From Blastococcus fimeti (GTDB taxonomy: Bacteria; Actinomycetota; Actinomycetes; Mycobacteriales; Geodermatophilaceae): DNA of 64,000 bases. The notes beneath the pieces are model-generated. The model searched no databases, was not told where the DNA came from, and saw only the letters and a list, made by a program, of their open reading frames with translations. The stretch is from assembly GCA_900102115.1 (NCBI GenBank), contig FNAW01000003.1:372001-436000 (forward strand). Direction: 5' to 3'. The translations under genes and the position numbers were made by a program. This document shows positions 19,301-27,952 of this stretch, piece after piece; position 1 is the first letter of the stretch, and each line of letters begins with the position of its first letter.

Positions 19301-20593
19301 GCGGCTGTCGACGGAGACCCGGGCACGTCCTGGCTGGCCGGCCCGGGTGAGAAGCGGCCGACTCTGGTGCTCAGCTGGCCCGAGCCCCGCCTCGTCGACA
19401 CGCTGCGGATCCTCTCGGCCCCGGGAGGGGCGGGGCTTCGTCCGGACACCGTCACCGTCACCGTCGACGGCCGGCCGACCAGCGTCCCGCTGGCTGAGGA
19501 CGGGAGCGCGCAGATCGCGCCGGTGGTCACCGACCGGCTCGAACTCACCTTCAGCTCGGAAGGGCGGGGGAGGTCCTTCGATCCCTACACCCAGTGGACG
19601 CGGCCGCTGGGCATCAGCGTCAGCGAGGTGGAGGTCGGCGGCCCGAACACGACGGTCCCGGCCGACACCCCGATCCTCGTCCCGTGTGGCGAGGGGCCGA
19701 CGCTGATGGTGGACGACCGGCCGATGGCCACCAGGGTCGACACCACACTGGGCGCCCTGCAGTCGATGCGGAGCGTGCCGGTCACGATGTGCGACGGCCC
19801 GGTGGTGGCCGACGTGGCCGCCGGACTGCACCGGCTGTTCGCGACGAGCACCGCGGCGCTGGCCGTGGACTCGGCGACCCTCGTCCGTACCGACGAGGCG
19901 GCGGGCACGCCCCCGGTCGTCCGGGAACCGGTGTCGGTGACCAGTTGGGACGTCGAGTCCCGGACGGTGGAGGTCGCGGCCAGCGAGGAGGACAGGCTCC
20001 TCGTCGTCCCGGAGAACACCAACGACGGCTGGACCGCCACCCTCGGCGACCAGCGCCTCGAGTCGGTCGCGGTGGACGGTTGGCAGCAGGGCTACGTGCT
20101 TCCCGCTGGGTCGGCCGGCATGGTCCGCATCGACTTCGCTCCCGGAGCCACTTATCGGAAGGCGCTGATCGCAGGGGCCGGGGCCGTCGTCCTGCTCGCA
20201 GTTCTCGCCGTCTTCCCCGTGCGGCCGGGCCGGGAACGATCTGCCGGCGGGCAGCACCGGGCTGCTCCCCGGCTCCGCACAGCGGTGCTGGTCCTCGCCG
20301 CCGTGGGAGGCATGGCCTTCGTCGGAGGCGCGGTGGGCGTCAGCGCGGTCCTGCTGCTGTGGACGGTCACGGCGACCATGGGTCACCGCCGTTTCCTCGG
20401 ACTGGCGTCGGTGGCCGCCGGTACGTCGGCAGCCGCCGGTGTCCTGCTGCTCGTGTCCCCCGACGGGACGGGCACCGTCCGCCAGGTGCTGGCCATCGTG
20501 GCGCTCGGTGCGGTCGTGGCGGGGGCGCTCCCGGTGCCGTCGGGGGAGCACACCGTCCGGCAGTCGCCCGCCGCCGAGCCGGGCCGCAGCTGA
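16376..20593 (+). CDS. AftD-like alpha-(1->3)-arabinofuranosyltransferase (DUF3367)
   Basis: A 1405-aa multi-membrane GT-C enzyme, close in length to mycobacterial AftD (about 1400 aa). The N-terminal domain has ~11 helices; between the first two is VGDTKLDLAVNP with Asp62 and Asp66, the conserved catalytic-type loop of this family. A ~700-residue extracytoplasmic region follows, with at least two discoidin/CBM-like segments (AVDSDLRTAW near 760, AVDGDPGTSW near 978). Helices resume from about 1265. AftD adds arabinofuranose branches to cell-wall arabinan from a decaprenyl-phosphate donor. Start ATG 16376. Its presence suggests an arabinose-containing wall polymer even though no mycolate genes are seen here. 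Confidence 0.88.
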   Translation: MSTTVTRDGIDSATSGSDAAGATPGPPASKAAARLGAAWPALICAGFVVLCLLQSPGEIVGDTKLDLAVNPLAFLTRAVSLWDPQGYAGQLQYQAYGYFFPMGPFFALGHFVGLPMWVVQRLWLAALLCTAFLGVVLLARRLRIGTPSTVLLAGIAYALAPRMLTSLSVTSVEVTPMALAPWVLVPLVGLSSHGSVRRAAALSGVAVFCAGGVNAVATAAVFPLALLYLATRPPGPLRRRLVGWWVLCVGLATLWWAVPLLLLGRYSPRVLDYVESAANTTAPTDVLSVLRGTTHWHAGLISASSGPYMPAGWSLLRDSLPVAATLSLAVLGLVALTRRDLPERTWLVLGLLTGVALVSMGHLATVDGAWAGQLHAALDQGLAPLRNVHKFDPVLRLPLALGAAHLAAVLVRAARGGPPARSPLRVARAKQVCSGVVLTAIVLALIGAASPALAGRLTPPTGFADVPSHWQETADFLAAQQPTGRALLVPSSSFGSYEWGRPGDEPLQALAESPWEVRSIIPMTPEAHIRMLDAVEHQLARGEGSAGLARYLARAGISHLVLRNDLDVVELRSTRSSLVRQALAESPGITRVATFGADYPQVDLPSRTVLDAGLTEPTPAVEIYAVADPAPRAWTAPLSTAVTVNGGPEAVLALEDRDLITGRPVLLAGESSIETGATMVSDALLNRARNFGRVTDATSGALTWDAPSLSDRPATDYAFPGLAQARSAVDYIGATPAASSSAADITASAGSRPDAQPWAAVDSDLRTAWQPAPDSGRSRPDWWRLTTDQPFVASQVTITLGGDLAGDRPAELRLTTDAGSEVVRVMNVGRPQVFPLPAGSSRTLTISETTTDEDSPSMALAEVAVPGVEVHRTVITPTPSTAAAVYAFDSVPGRSGCLTLAGGTVRCAGELVTGSEEPSALDRVFTTDVATDYDLTVTAAPRPGPALDDLLAATRDGMQATATSVEVFDPRGGAAAAVDGDPGTSWLAGPGEKRPTLVLSWPEPRLVDTLRILSAPGGAGLRPDTVTVTVDGRPTSVPLAEDGSAQIAPVVTDRLELTFSSEGRGRSFDPYTQWTRPLGISVSEVEVGGPNTTVPADTPILVPCGEGPTLMVDDRPMATRVDTTLGALQSMRSVPVTMCDGPVVADVAAGLHRLFATSTAALAVDSATLVRTDEAAGTPPVVREPVSVTSWDVESRTVEVAASEEDRLLVVPENTNDGWTATLGDQRLESVAVDGWQQGYVLPAGSAGMVRIDFAPGATYRKALIAGAGAVVLLAVLAVFPVRPGRERSAGGQHRAAPRLRTAVLVLAAVGGMAFVGGAVGVSAVLLLWTVTATMGHRRFLGLASVAAGTSAAAGVLLLVSPDGTGTVRQVLAIVALGAVVAGALPVPSGEHTVRQSPAAEPGRS

Positions 20594-20653
20594 CAGTCCC
20601 GCAGAGGCGGTCGGCGCTCGAGGTCTCAGCCCTCAGGCGACGCCGGCTTCGTT

Positions 20654-20682
20654 GCATGTGATGACCCCCATGGGTAGGACAG
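20654..20682 (+). repeat. 29-bp promoter-like repeat, right copy
   Basis: GCATGTGATG-a-CCCCC-a-TGGGTAGGACAG, a 27/29 match to 11334-11362. The GGGTAG hexamer at 20672-20677 ends 9 bp before the SDR ATG, so transcription from it would give an almost leaderless SDR mRNA. Same stress-promoter resemblance as the left copy. Confidence 0.65.
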
Positions 20683-20686
20683 CCCC

Positions 20687-21532
20687 ATGTCGGAGCTGAG
20701 CGGACGCGTCGTCGTCGTCACCGGTGGGAGCGCCGGCATCGGTCGTGCCACCGTGGAGCGGCTGGTCTCCGGTGGCGCGAGCGTGGTCACCTGCGCCCGG
20801 GACGGCGACCGGCTCGCCGACGCCGTCGGCGCGCTGCCCGGAGTCACCTGCGTGACCGCCGACATGGCCGACGGCGACGACCGCGTCCGCCTGGTCGAGG
20901 CGACGCTGGCCGAGCACGGCCGGCTCGACGGCGTCGTCCTCAACGCGGGGCTGGGCTGGGCCGGGCTGGTGGAGGACATGCCCGGCGAGGTCGTCGCCGG
21001 CATCGTCGCGCTCAACCTGACCGGTGCCATCGAGCTGACCCGCCTGGCCCTGCCGCACCTGCTGACCGCGGCCTGGGAGCGGGGGAGGGGCGACGTCGTC
21101 GCGGTCTCCTCGGTGGCGGCGTGGGCGCAGGTGCCGCCGCTGACGGTCTACTCGGCGACCAAGGCCGGGCTCGCCGGCTTCGTGAAGGGCCTGCGCCGCG
21201 AGGTGACCGCACGCGGGGTGCGGGTGCACACGGTCAACCCGTTCTTCGTGGAGACCGAGTGGCTCGCCCGCGGCCACGGGCACGCACCGACCTCCGACGC
21301 GGACGCCGACGGCCGGCTCTCCCGCGGCATCGCCCCCGAGCGGGTGGCCGACCGGGTCGCCGGGTGCCTGGCCTCGCCGTGGTCGCGGACGGTCTCGGTG
21401 CCACGGTGGGCGGGAGCGGCCCGGTTGGGCGAGGTGACGCCGGTGAACCGGCTGCTGGACCTCGTGCTCTCCCGGCAGACCGACCGGATCCGGCGGGCCG
21501 CCCGGCGGGTGGTCGACGCCCGCATCGACTGA
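20687..21532 (+). CDS. Short-chain dehydrogenase/reductase
   Basis: A 281-aa classical SDR with cofactor motif TGGSAGIG (residues 13-20), LNAG, catalytic Ser (AVSSVAAW) and YSATK (about residues 151-155). Asp/Arg after the second strand (TCARDGD) suggests NADP preference. The last ~50 residues form an Arg-rich amphipathic tail that may contact membranes. Substrate unknown. It starts 5 bp after the 29-bp promoter-like element, making it a likely stress-induced gene. Confidence 0.9.
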   Translation: MSELSGRVVVVTGGSAGIGRATVERLVSGGASVVTCARDGDRLADAVGALPGVTCVTADMADGDDRVRLVEATLAEHGRLDGVVLNAGLGWAGLVEDMPGEVVAGIVALNLTGAIELTRLALPHLLTAAWERGRGDVVAVSSVAAWAQVPPLTVYSATKAGLAGFVKGLRREVTARGVRVHTVNPFFVETEWLARGHGHAPTSDADADGRLSRGIAPERVADRVAGCLASPWSRTVSVPRWAGAARLGEVTPVNRLLDLVLSRQTDRIRRAARRVVDARID

Positions 21533-21567
21533 GCCGGCGCCGATCGTCCCGCGCCTACGATCCGGTG

Positions 21568-22296
21568 GTGCGGCCCTTCCTCCTCCTCTCCACCCGCGCC
21601 GAGGACGTCGCCGCCGACGACGAGTACGCGGGCTTCCTCCGGGCGACCGGGCTGGGGGAGCGGGAGCTGCACCGGATCCGCGTCGAGGCCGGGCCGCTGC
21701 CGGAGCTCGACCTGGACGCCTACTCCGGCGTCCTCCTCGGGGGCAGCCCGTTCAACGCCAGCGACCCGGACGAGGAGAAGAGCGACGTCCAGCGCCGGGT
21801 GGAGCGCGACCTCGCTCGGCTGCTGGACCGCGTGGTCGCGCGCGACCTGCCGTTCCTGGGCGCCTGCTACGGCATCGGCACGCTCGGCACGCACCAGGGC
21901 GGCGTCGTCGACCGGACCTACGGGGAGCCGATCTCGGCCGTGCGCGTGCAGCTCACCGAGGCCGGCCGGAGCGACCCGTTGACGGCCGGCATGCCCGAGG
22001 CGTTCGACGCCTTCGTCGGGCACAAGGAGGCGTGCCGGGTGCTGCCGCCCTCGGCGACGCTGCTGGCCGGCTCGGCCGGCTGCCCGGTGCAGATGTTCCG
22101 CGTCGGGAGCAACGTCTACGCCACCCAGTTCCACCCCGAGCTCGACGTCCCCGGGCTGATCACGCGGGTGCACGTCTACCAGCACGCGGGCTACTTCCCG
22201 CCGTCCGAGCTCGACGCGCTCGTCGCCCGCCTGACGCCCGCCGTCGTTACCGAGCCGGGTCGCCTGCTGGCGAACTTCGTCGCCCGCTACGCCTGA
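21568..22296 (+). CDS. Glutamine amidotransferase-like protein
   Basis: A 242-aa class I GATase domain with FLGACYGIGTLG as nucleophile elbow and YATQFHPELD carrying the catalytic His and Glu. The GVLLGGSPFNASD strand matches stand-alone GuaA-like GATases. Two adjacent GTGs (21565, 21568) can start it; I take the second. It is a paralogue at family level of the gene at 5215-5946. It follows the SDR by 35 bp on the same strand and could share its transcript. Partner and substrate are unknown. Confidence 0.85.
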   Translation: MRPFLLLSTRAEDVAADDEYAGFLRATGLGERELHRIRVEAGPLPELDLDAYSGVLLGGSPFNASDPDEEKSDVQRRVERDLARLLDRVVARDLPFLGACYGIGTLGTHQGGVVDRTYGEPISAVRVQLTEAGRSDPLTAGMPEAFDAFVGHKEACRVLPPSATLLAGSAGCPVQMFRVGSNVYATQFHPELDVPGLITRVHVYQHAGYFPPSELDALVARLTPAVVTEPGRLLANFVARYA

Positions 22297-22371
22297 TCCG
22301 CCCCGCCGCGTAAATCGGCGGACGAGCGGCGGTGCCGTCGCTACAGTCCGTTCCGCCCGTGGTCAGCAGCC

Positions 22372-22467
22372 GGGCGGCATCGCCGCCGCAGGTCCTGCGC
22401 GTCGGCCGCGGGCGTCCATGTGGTCAAGCGTCTCAGGAACGCGCGGGTTCGACTCCCGATGCCGTTC
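22372..22467 (+). other. tRNA-like sequence with T-arm motif, probably not a functional tRNA
   Basis: GGGTTCGACTCCC at 22445-22457 is a textbook T-arm. CGGCAT at 22375-22380 can pair with ATGCCG at 22459-22464, acceptor-like, and GTGGTCAAGCG before it looks like a D-loop. I could not fold an anticodon arm or a full cloverleaf, and the 3' end lacks CCA. It may be a decayed tRNA or chance. Confidence 0.2.
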
Positions 22468-22584
22468 GGCGGGCGGTCAACCCGGCTCCGGCGGTCTGCA
22501 GCGCTGCGCGCGCTCCCCGTCCGGCGCCCGACCGCCCGCCGGACGGTCCGCGTGCCGTGGACGACGGGAAGGAGGGTGGGAGAC

Positions 22585-23268
22585 GTGAAGATCGTGGTCC
22601 AGGAGTGGGAGCGGATCCTGCTCTACCGGGACGGTCGCTTCGAGGAGATCCTCGAGGCCGGCCGGTACCGCAGGTCCCGGCGCCGGCGCTCGGTGGTCCG
22701 GGTGCTCGTCCGGCCGCGGTTGCTCGTGGTGCCGAGCCAGGAGGTGCTGACCGCCGACGGGCTGTCGGTGAAGGTGAGCCTCACGGCCGCCGTGCGGACG
22801 TCGGACCCCCGGCGCTGGTACGAGGCGGTCGAGCACTCCGACGGCTTCGTCTACGCGGCGCTGCAGATCGCGCTCCGCGAGGCGGTCGGTGCGCGCACGC
22901 TGGACGAGCTGCTCGCCGCCCGTGGCTCGCTCCCGGACGACGTGCTCGCAGGCGTGGGCGCGGCGGCGGAGGCCGTCGGTGTCGTCGTCGACAGCCTTGC
23001 CGTCCGCGACGTCATGGTGCCGGCGGAGCTCCGGCGGGCCGCGGCGGACGTCGCCGTGGCGCGGGCCCAGGGCCAGGCGGCGCTGGAACGGGCCCGGTCG
23101 GAGGTGGCGGCGACCAGGGCGCTGGCCAACGCGGCGCGCATGGTCGCCGAGCAGCCGGCGCTGCTCCAGCTGCGCACCCTGCAGGCGGTCGAGGCCGGTG
23201 GCGCGACGGTCGTGCTGACGACGGGACCCGCCACGGCGGACCTCGCCGCCGGAGCCCGCCCCGCCTGA
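22585..23268 (+). CDS. SPFH/Band 7 (slipin-like) protein without membrane anchor
   Basis: A 227-aa protein starting at GTG 22585 behind GGAGG (22571-22575). Residues ~1-150 form an SPFH domain (QEVLTADGLSVKVSLTAAVR, AVRDVMVP), and the rest is an Ala/Arg-rich coiled coil (VAVARAQGQAALERARSEVAATRALANAA). Slipins normally have an N-terminal hydrophobic hairpin for membrane attachment. Here the gene begins straight at the domain (KIVVQEWERILLYRDG) and no such segment exists. It probably oligomerises through the coiled coil and may act as a scaffold. It converges on glnA1. Confidence 0.82.
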   Translation: MKIVVQEWERILLYRDGRFEEILEAGRYRRSRRRRSVVRVLVRPRLLVVPSQEVLTADGLSVKVSLTAAVRTSDPRRWYEAVEHSDGFVYAALQIALREAVGARTLDELLAARGSLPDDVLAGVGAAAEAVGVVVDSLAVRDVMVPAELRRAAADVAVARAQGQAALERARSEVAATRALANAARMVAEQPALLQLRTLQAVEAGGATVVLTTGPATADLAAGARPA

Positions 23269-23285
23269 TCCGGCCCGAACGCACC

Positions 23286-23320
23286 GCGGCCCCCGTCCTG
23301 ACGTGCAGGACGGGGGCCGC
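23286..23320. terminator. Strong bidirectional hairpin between SPFH gene and glnA1
   Basis: A 15-bp perfect stem, GCGGCCCCCGTCCTG with CAGGACGGGGGCCGC, around a 5-nt loop, in a 66-bp convergent gap. No T-tract, as is common in high-GC actinobacteria. Confidence 0.8.
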
Positions 23321-23334
23321 GGCGGCGACTCGAC

Positions 23335-24771
<1,437 letters not shown>

Positions 24772-24818
24772 CGATCCTCCGGGTTTGTGGACGGCCGAAC
24801 GAACGCTACGAGCGCGGA

Positions 24819-24856
24819 GTTGCCCCGGAGTGTCCCGAGTGTTTCGGGGCGGTAAC
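24819..24856 (-). promoter_or_regulatory. Four-box GlnR-type operator of glnA
   Basis: On the minus strand the sequence reads GTTAC-N6-GAAAC-N6-GACAC-N6-GCAAC. The spacing is exactly that of the actinobacterial GlnR consensus (gTnAC-n6-GaAAC repeated). The first two boxes are perfect and the last two match 4 of 5. Centred about 65 bp upstream of the start, it suits activation under nitrogen limitation. Confidence 0.78.
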
Positions 24857-24935
24857 ACCGTGGTCCGGCGTGTCGCGGCGGTGCCGGTCCGCGTGCTCGC
24901 GGGCTGCTCGTCGGCCAGGTCCTACGCTGGCTGTC

Positions 24936-25355
24936 ATGGTCAGGGACGTGTCGCCACCCTCTCAGGAGCGCCCGCGGGGCGCCTCCCTGGGGCTCCCCGC
25001 CGAGGGCGCCGGCTCGCTGGCCGCGTTCAGCACGCGGATCGGCGCCTTCCTGATCGACTCGCTCGCCGCCGCGCTGGTCGCCGGGCTGTTCACCGCTCCC
25101 GACCTGCCGGGCAACTGGAGCCTGCTGTCGTTCGCGGTGCTCACCGTCGCGTTCCTGGTGGTCGCCGGTCAGACCCCTGGCATGCGGGTGCTCGGCCTCC
25201 GCCTGGCCCACCCCCGGCCCGGCCAACGGCTGGCCCCTTGGCGGGCCGTCGTCCGCACCGGGCTGCTGATCCTGCTGGTGCCGGCCCTGCTGGTCGATGC
25301 CGACGGCCGCGGACTGCACGACCGGATCACCGGCACCGCCGTCGTCCGCGACTGA
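24936..25355 (+). CDS. RDD-family membrane protein
   Basis: A 139-aa membrane protein with three hydrophobic segments (about residues 34-53, 60-78, 102-118) and the RDD features: Arg and Asp in helix 1 (STRIGAFLIDSL), GQTPGMRVLGLR after helix 2, and DGRGLHDRITGTAVV at the end. RDD proteins are poorly characterised; some act in ion exchange. It starts at ATG 24936 and is divergent from glnA. I recall an RDD gene beside glnA1 and lipA in mycobacteria, so the position is ancestral. Confidence 0.88.
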   Translation: MVRDVSPPSQERPRGASLGLPAEGAGSLAAFSTRIGAFLIDSLAAALVAGLFTAPDLPGNWSLLSFAVLTVAFLVVAGQTPGMRVLGLRLAHPRPGQRLAPWRAVVRTGLLILLVPALLVDADGRGLHDRITGTAVVRD

Positions 25356-25464
25356 CACGGGGCACCCTGGGATGTCGACGCGCCGGTGGAGGCAGCCCCT
25401 GCTGGAGGGCCGACCCGATCAATCCCGTGGACCGGCGCCGCTCCGCGCGGCGAGACTGCGGGGC

Positions 25465-25998
25465 GTGATCGTCCGCCGTGAACGTCCCGCCGACGCGGCC
25501 GCCGTGCGGGCGCTGCACCGCCTGGCGTTCGCGCGCGACCCGGCGACCGGGGTGCAGCGCGACCCGGACGACGTCGTGGAGGCGCGGCTGGTCGACCAGC
25601 TGCGCGAGGACGCCGGATTCCTGCCGCACCTCGCGCTCGTCGCCGTGGCGGACGACGTCGTCGTCGGTCATGTCATCGCCACCCGCGGGTGGGTGGAGCC
25701 CGTGGGCGCGCCCGCCCTCGGTCTCGGGCCTCTCGGCGTGCTGCCCGACGTGCAGCGGAGCGGCGTGGGCACCGTGCTGGTCCACGCGCTGCTCGCGGTG
25801 GCCGAGGCGGCCGGGGAGTCGCTGGTGGCTCTCCTCGGGGACCCGGCGTACTACCGCGGGTTCGGCTTCCGGGCCGCCACCGAGCTGGGCATCTCCGCAC
25901 CCGACCCGGCGTGGGGCACGCACTTCCAGGCCCGGTGGCTCACCGAGGTCAGGACGGGCGGGACGTTCCGGTACGCGGCGCCCTTCGACCGGCTCTGA
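25465..25998 (+). CDS. GNAT-family N-acetyltransferase
   Basis: A 177-aa protein resembling the YhbS subgroup. The start GTG 25465 gives IVRRERPADAAAVRALH, the normal GNAT N-terminus; an ATG ~93 nt upstream would add unrelated residues. The acetyl-CoA loop is LGVLPDVQRSGVGTVLV, followed by VALLGDPAYYRGFGF, typical of YhbS-like enzymes. The acceptor is unknown. Confidence 0.87.
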   Translation: MIVRRERPADAAAVRALHRLAFARDPATGVQRDPDDVVEARLVDQLREDAGFLPHLALVAVADDVVVGHVIATRGWVEPVGAPALGLGPLGVLPDVQRSGVGTVLVHALLAVAEAAGESLVALLGDPAYYRGFGFRAATELGISAPDPAWGTHFQARWLTEVRTGGTFRYAAPFDRL

Positions 25999-26003
25999 GA
26001 ACG

Positions 26004-26038
26004 CCGGAGGCCCCGTCCGCATCGGACGGGGCCTCCGG
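26004..26038. terminator. Perfect 16-bp hairpin between GNAT and DUF4191 genes
   Basis: CCGGAGGCCCCGTCCG pairs with CGGACGGGGCCTCCGG around the loop CAT, between convergent genes. No T-run. Likely terminates both transcripts. Confidence 0.8.
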
Positions 26039-26053
26039 GCAGTGCGGCGGCGA

Positions 26054-26821
26054 TCAACGCCGGCGGACCTGCCGCTGGCTGATCGACATCTGCCGGCCAC
26101 CGGGCAGCGGGCCGCCGGGAACGGGCATCTTCGGCCCGCCCAGGGCGCTCAGCCGGCGGCCGAGCGTGTTGACCTCTGCCGCGCTCAGGTTGCGGGGCAG
26201 CTTCATGACGTGGGAGCTCAGCTTGGGCAGCGGGACCTGGCCCTCGTCGTCGCCGACGAGGATGTCGTAGATCGGGGTGTCGCCGACGATCCGCGCGACC
26301 TTCTTCTTCTCCTGCGCGAGCAGGCTGCGCACCCGGGACGGCGCCCCCTCGGCGACCAGGATGACGCCGGGCCGGCCCAGCACCCGGTGCACGGCGTCGA
26401 GCTGGGTGGTGCCGGCGACGCCGGAGGAGACCCGCCAGTCACCGCGCAGGCCCTCGAGCACCCAGGCGGCGGCGCCGGGCTGGCCCTCCACCTGCCGGTA
26501 GGCCGACCCCTGCGCGCGGCGCCCGAACACGATGAGCGCGGCCAGCAGGCCGAACAGCAGCGCGAGCGGGATGAAGACCAGCGGCAGGCTGAGCAGGATG
26601 CCGATCAGCTCGACGACGGCCGCGACGGCCACGAAGACGATCAGCAGGATCCAGGGCAGCTTCGGGTCGTTCTTCGCGGTCAGCGAGTACGCCTGCTTGA
26701 TCATGCGGGCGTTCGTGCCGAGCTTCTTCAGCCGGCCGACCTTCGGGTTGCCCTTCTTGTCCAGCTTCGGTGCCTTGAGGGAAGCGGCGGTCGAGCCGGA
26801 CGAGGGCTTGCTGCGTGCCAT
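26054..26821 (-). CDS. DUF4191 membrane protein
   Basis: A 255-aa protein with a Lys-rich N-terminus, two adjacent membrane helices (about residues 58-100, WILLIVFVAVAAVVELIG and LVFIPLALLFGLLAALIVF), and a ~150-residue cytoplasmic domain ending in an Arg-rich tail. It matches DUF4191, an actinobacterial family that, from memory, sits next to lipA (Rv2219 in M. tuberculosis). Its role is unknown. ATG 26821 is the only start that gives the expected MARSK N-terminus. It lies 73 bp downstream of lipA on the same strand. Confidence 0.88.
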   Translation of the reverse strand: MARSKPSSGSTAASLKAPKLDKKGNPKVGRLKKLGTNARMIKQAYSLTAKNDPKLPWILLIVFVAVAAVVELIGILLSLPLVFIPLALLFGLLAALIVFGRRAQGSAYRQVEGQPGAAAWVLEGLRGDWRVSSGVAGTTQLDAVHRVLGRPGVILVAEGAPSRVRSLLAQEKKKVARIVGDTPIYDILVGDDEGQVPLPKLSSHVMKLPRNLSAAEVNTLGRRLSALGGPKMPVPGGPLPGGRQMSISQRQVRRR

Positions 26822-26894
26822 GCCCCCCAGGATAGGGGCGGGGCCGCCGCAGCCCGCGCCCGCCGAGCGGGACGCCCGGCGCGTGCGGCCGAGA

Positions 26895-27869
26895 TCAGGC
26901 CTGGACGGCGAACCCGCGGGCAGCTGCGGCCTGCTGGTAGAGCCGCCCGGCGCGGTAGGAGCTGCGCACGAGCGGGCCGGCCAGCACACCCGGGAAACCG
27001 ATCGCCTCGGCGTCGGCCTGGAAGCCCACGAACTCGTCCGGCTTCACCCAGCGCACGACGGGGTGGTGCCGCGGCGAGGGCCGCAGGTACTGGGTGATGG
27101 TGAGCAGGTCGCAGCCGGCGTCGAACAGCGCCTGCATGGTCTCGCGGACCTCGTCGGGCTCCTCGCCCATGCCCAGGATCAGGTTGGACTTGGTGACCAG
27201 GCCGGCCTCGCGGGCCGCGGTGATCACCGCGAGGGAGCGCTCGAAGCGGAAGCCCGGGCGGATCCGCTTGAAGATCCGCGGCACCGTCTCGACGTTGTGC
27301 GCCAGCACCTCCGGGCGCGAGGAGAACACCTCGGCCAGCTGCGCGGGGTCGGCGTTGAAATCGGGGATGAGCAGCTCGACGCCGCAGCCGGGCAGCTGGG
27401 CGTGGATCTGGCGGACCGTCTCGGCGTACAGCCACGCGCCGCCGTCGGGCAGGTCGTCGCGGGCGACGCCGGTGATCGTGGCGTACTTCAGCCCCATCGT
27501 GGCGACGCTCTCGGCGACCCGGCGCGGCTCGTCGGCGTCGAAGTCGGCGGGCTTGCCGGTGTCGATCTGGCAGAAGTCGCAGCGCCGGGTGCACTGGTCG
27601 CCACCGATGAGGAAGGTGGCCTCGCGGTCCTCCCAGCACTCGTAGATGTTGGGGCAGCCGGCCTCTTCGCAGACCGTGTGCAGCCCCTCGCGGCGGACCA
27701 GCGACTTCAGCTCGGTGTACTCCGGGCCGGTCTTGAGCCGGGTCTTGATCCACTCGGGCTTGCGCTCGATCGGCACCTGGCTGTTGCGGACCTCGAGCCG
27801 GAGCAACTTGCGGCCGGCCGGCGTGAGGGTGGAGTCCTGGGCGGGGACCGGGGGCGCCGTCTCGCTCAT
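26895..27869 (-). CDS. lipA: Lipoyl synthase
   Basis: Radical-SAM enzyme that inserts two sulfurs into octanoyl-protein to make lipoyl groups. The 324-aa product has both cluster motifs: [12 protein letters not shown] (auxiliary [4Fe-4S]) and CTRRCDFC (radical SAM CxxxCxxC), plus the conserved C-terminal VRSSY(R)A. ATG 27869. Its partner lipB is ~13 kb away here although the two are adjacent in many actinobacteria. Clients in the window are the E2 (two lipoyl domains); cluster supply may come from ErpA. Confidence 0.97.
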   Translation of the reverse strand: MSETAPPVPAQDSTLTPAGRKLLRLEVRNSQVPIERKPEWIKTRLKTGPEYTELKSLVRREGLHTVCEEAGCPNIYECWEDREATFLIGGDQCTRRCDFCQIDTGKPADFDADEPRRVAESVATMGLKYATITGVARDDLPDGGAWLYAETVRQIHAQLPGCGVELLIPDFNADPAQLAEVFSSRPEVLAHNVETVPRIFKRIRPGFRFERSLAVITAAREAGLVTKSNLILGMGEEPDEVRETMQALFDAGCDLLTITQYLRPSPRHHPVVRWVKPDEFVGFQADAEAIGFPGVLAGPLVRSSYRAGRLYQQAAAARGFAVQA

Positions 27870-27896
27870 GATCTCCACGGTACGCCCGCCGGACGA

Positions 27897-27930
27897 CGCA
27901 GCCCCCGTCGCGGAGGCGACGGGGGCTGCG
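27897..27930 (-). terminator. Hairpin downstream of the 11-mer repeat gene
   Basis: CGCAGCCCCCGTCGC pairs with GCGACGGGGGCTGCG around GGAG, a 15-bp perfect stem. It lies past the stop of the gene at 27953-29104 and before the lipA start, separating the two transcripts. Confidence 0.7.
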
Positions 27931-27952
27931 GCGTGGAGCACAGTCGGGCAGA

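Noticed and set aside
11334..20682. Insertion-sequence or integrase-mediated island
   Set aside because: No transposase, integrase or terminal inverted repeats; the 29-bp elements are direct repeats that also look like promoters.
22372..22467. Complete tRNA (including a selenocysteine tRNA)
   Set aside because: Acceptor-like and T-arm pairing exist but no anticodon stem or plausible anticodon could be placed; kept only as tRNA-like.
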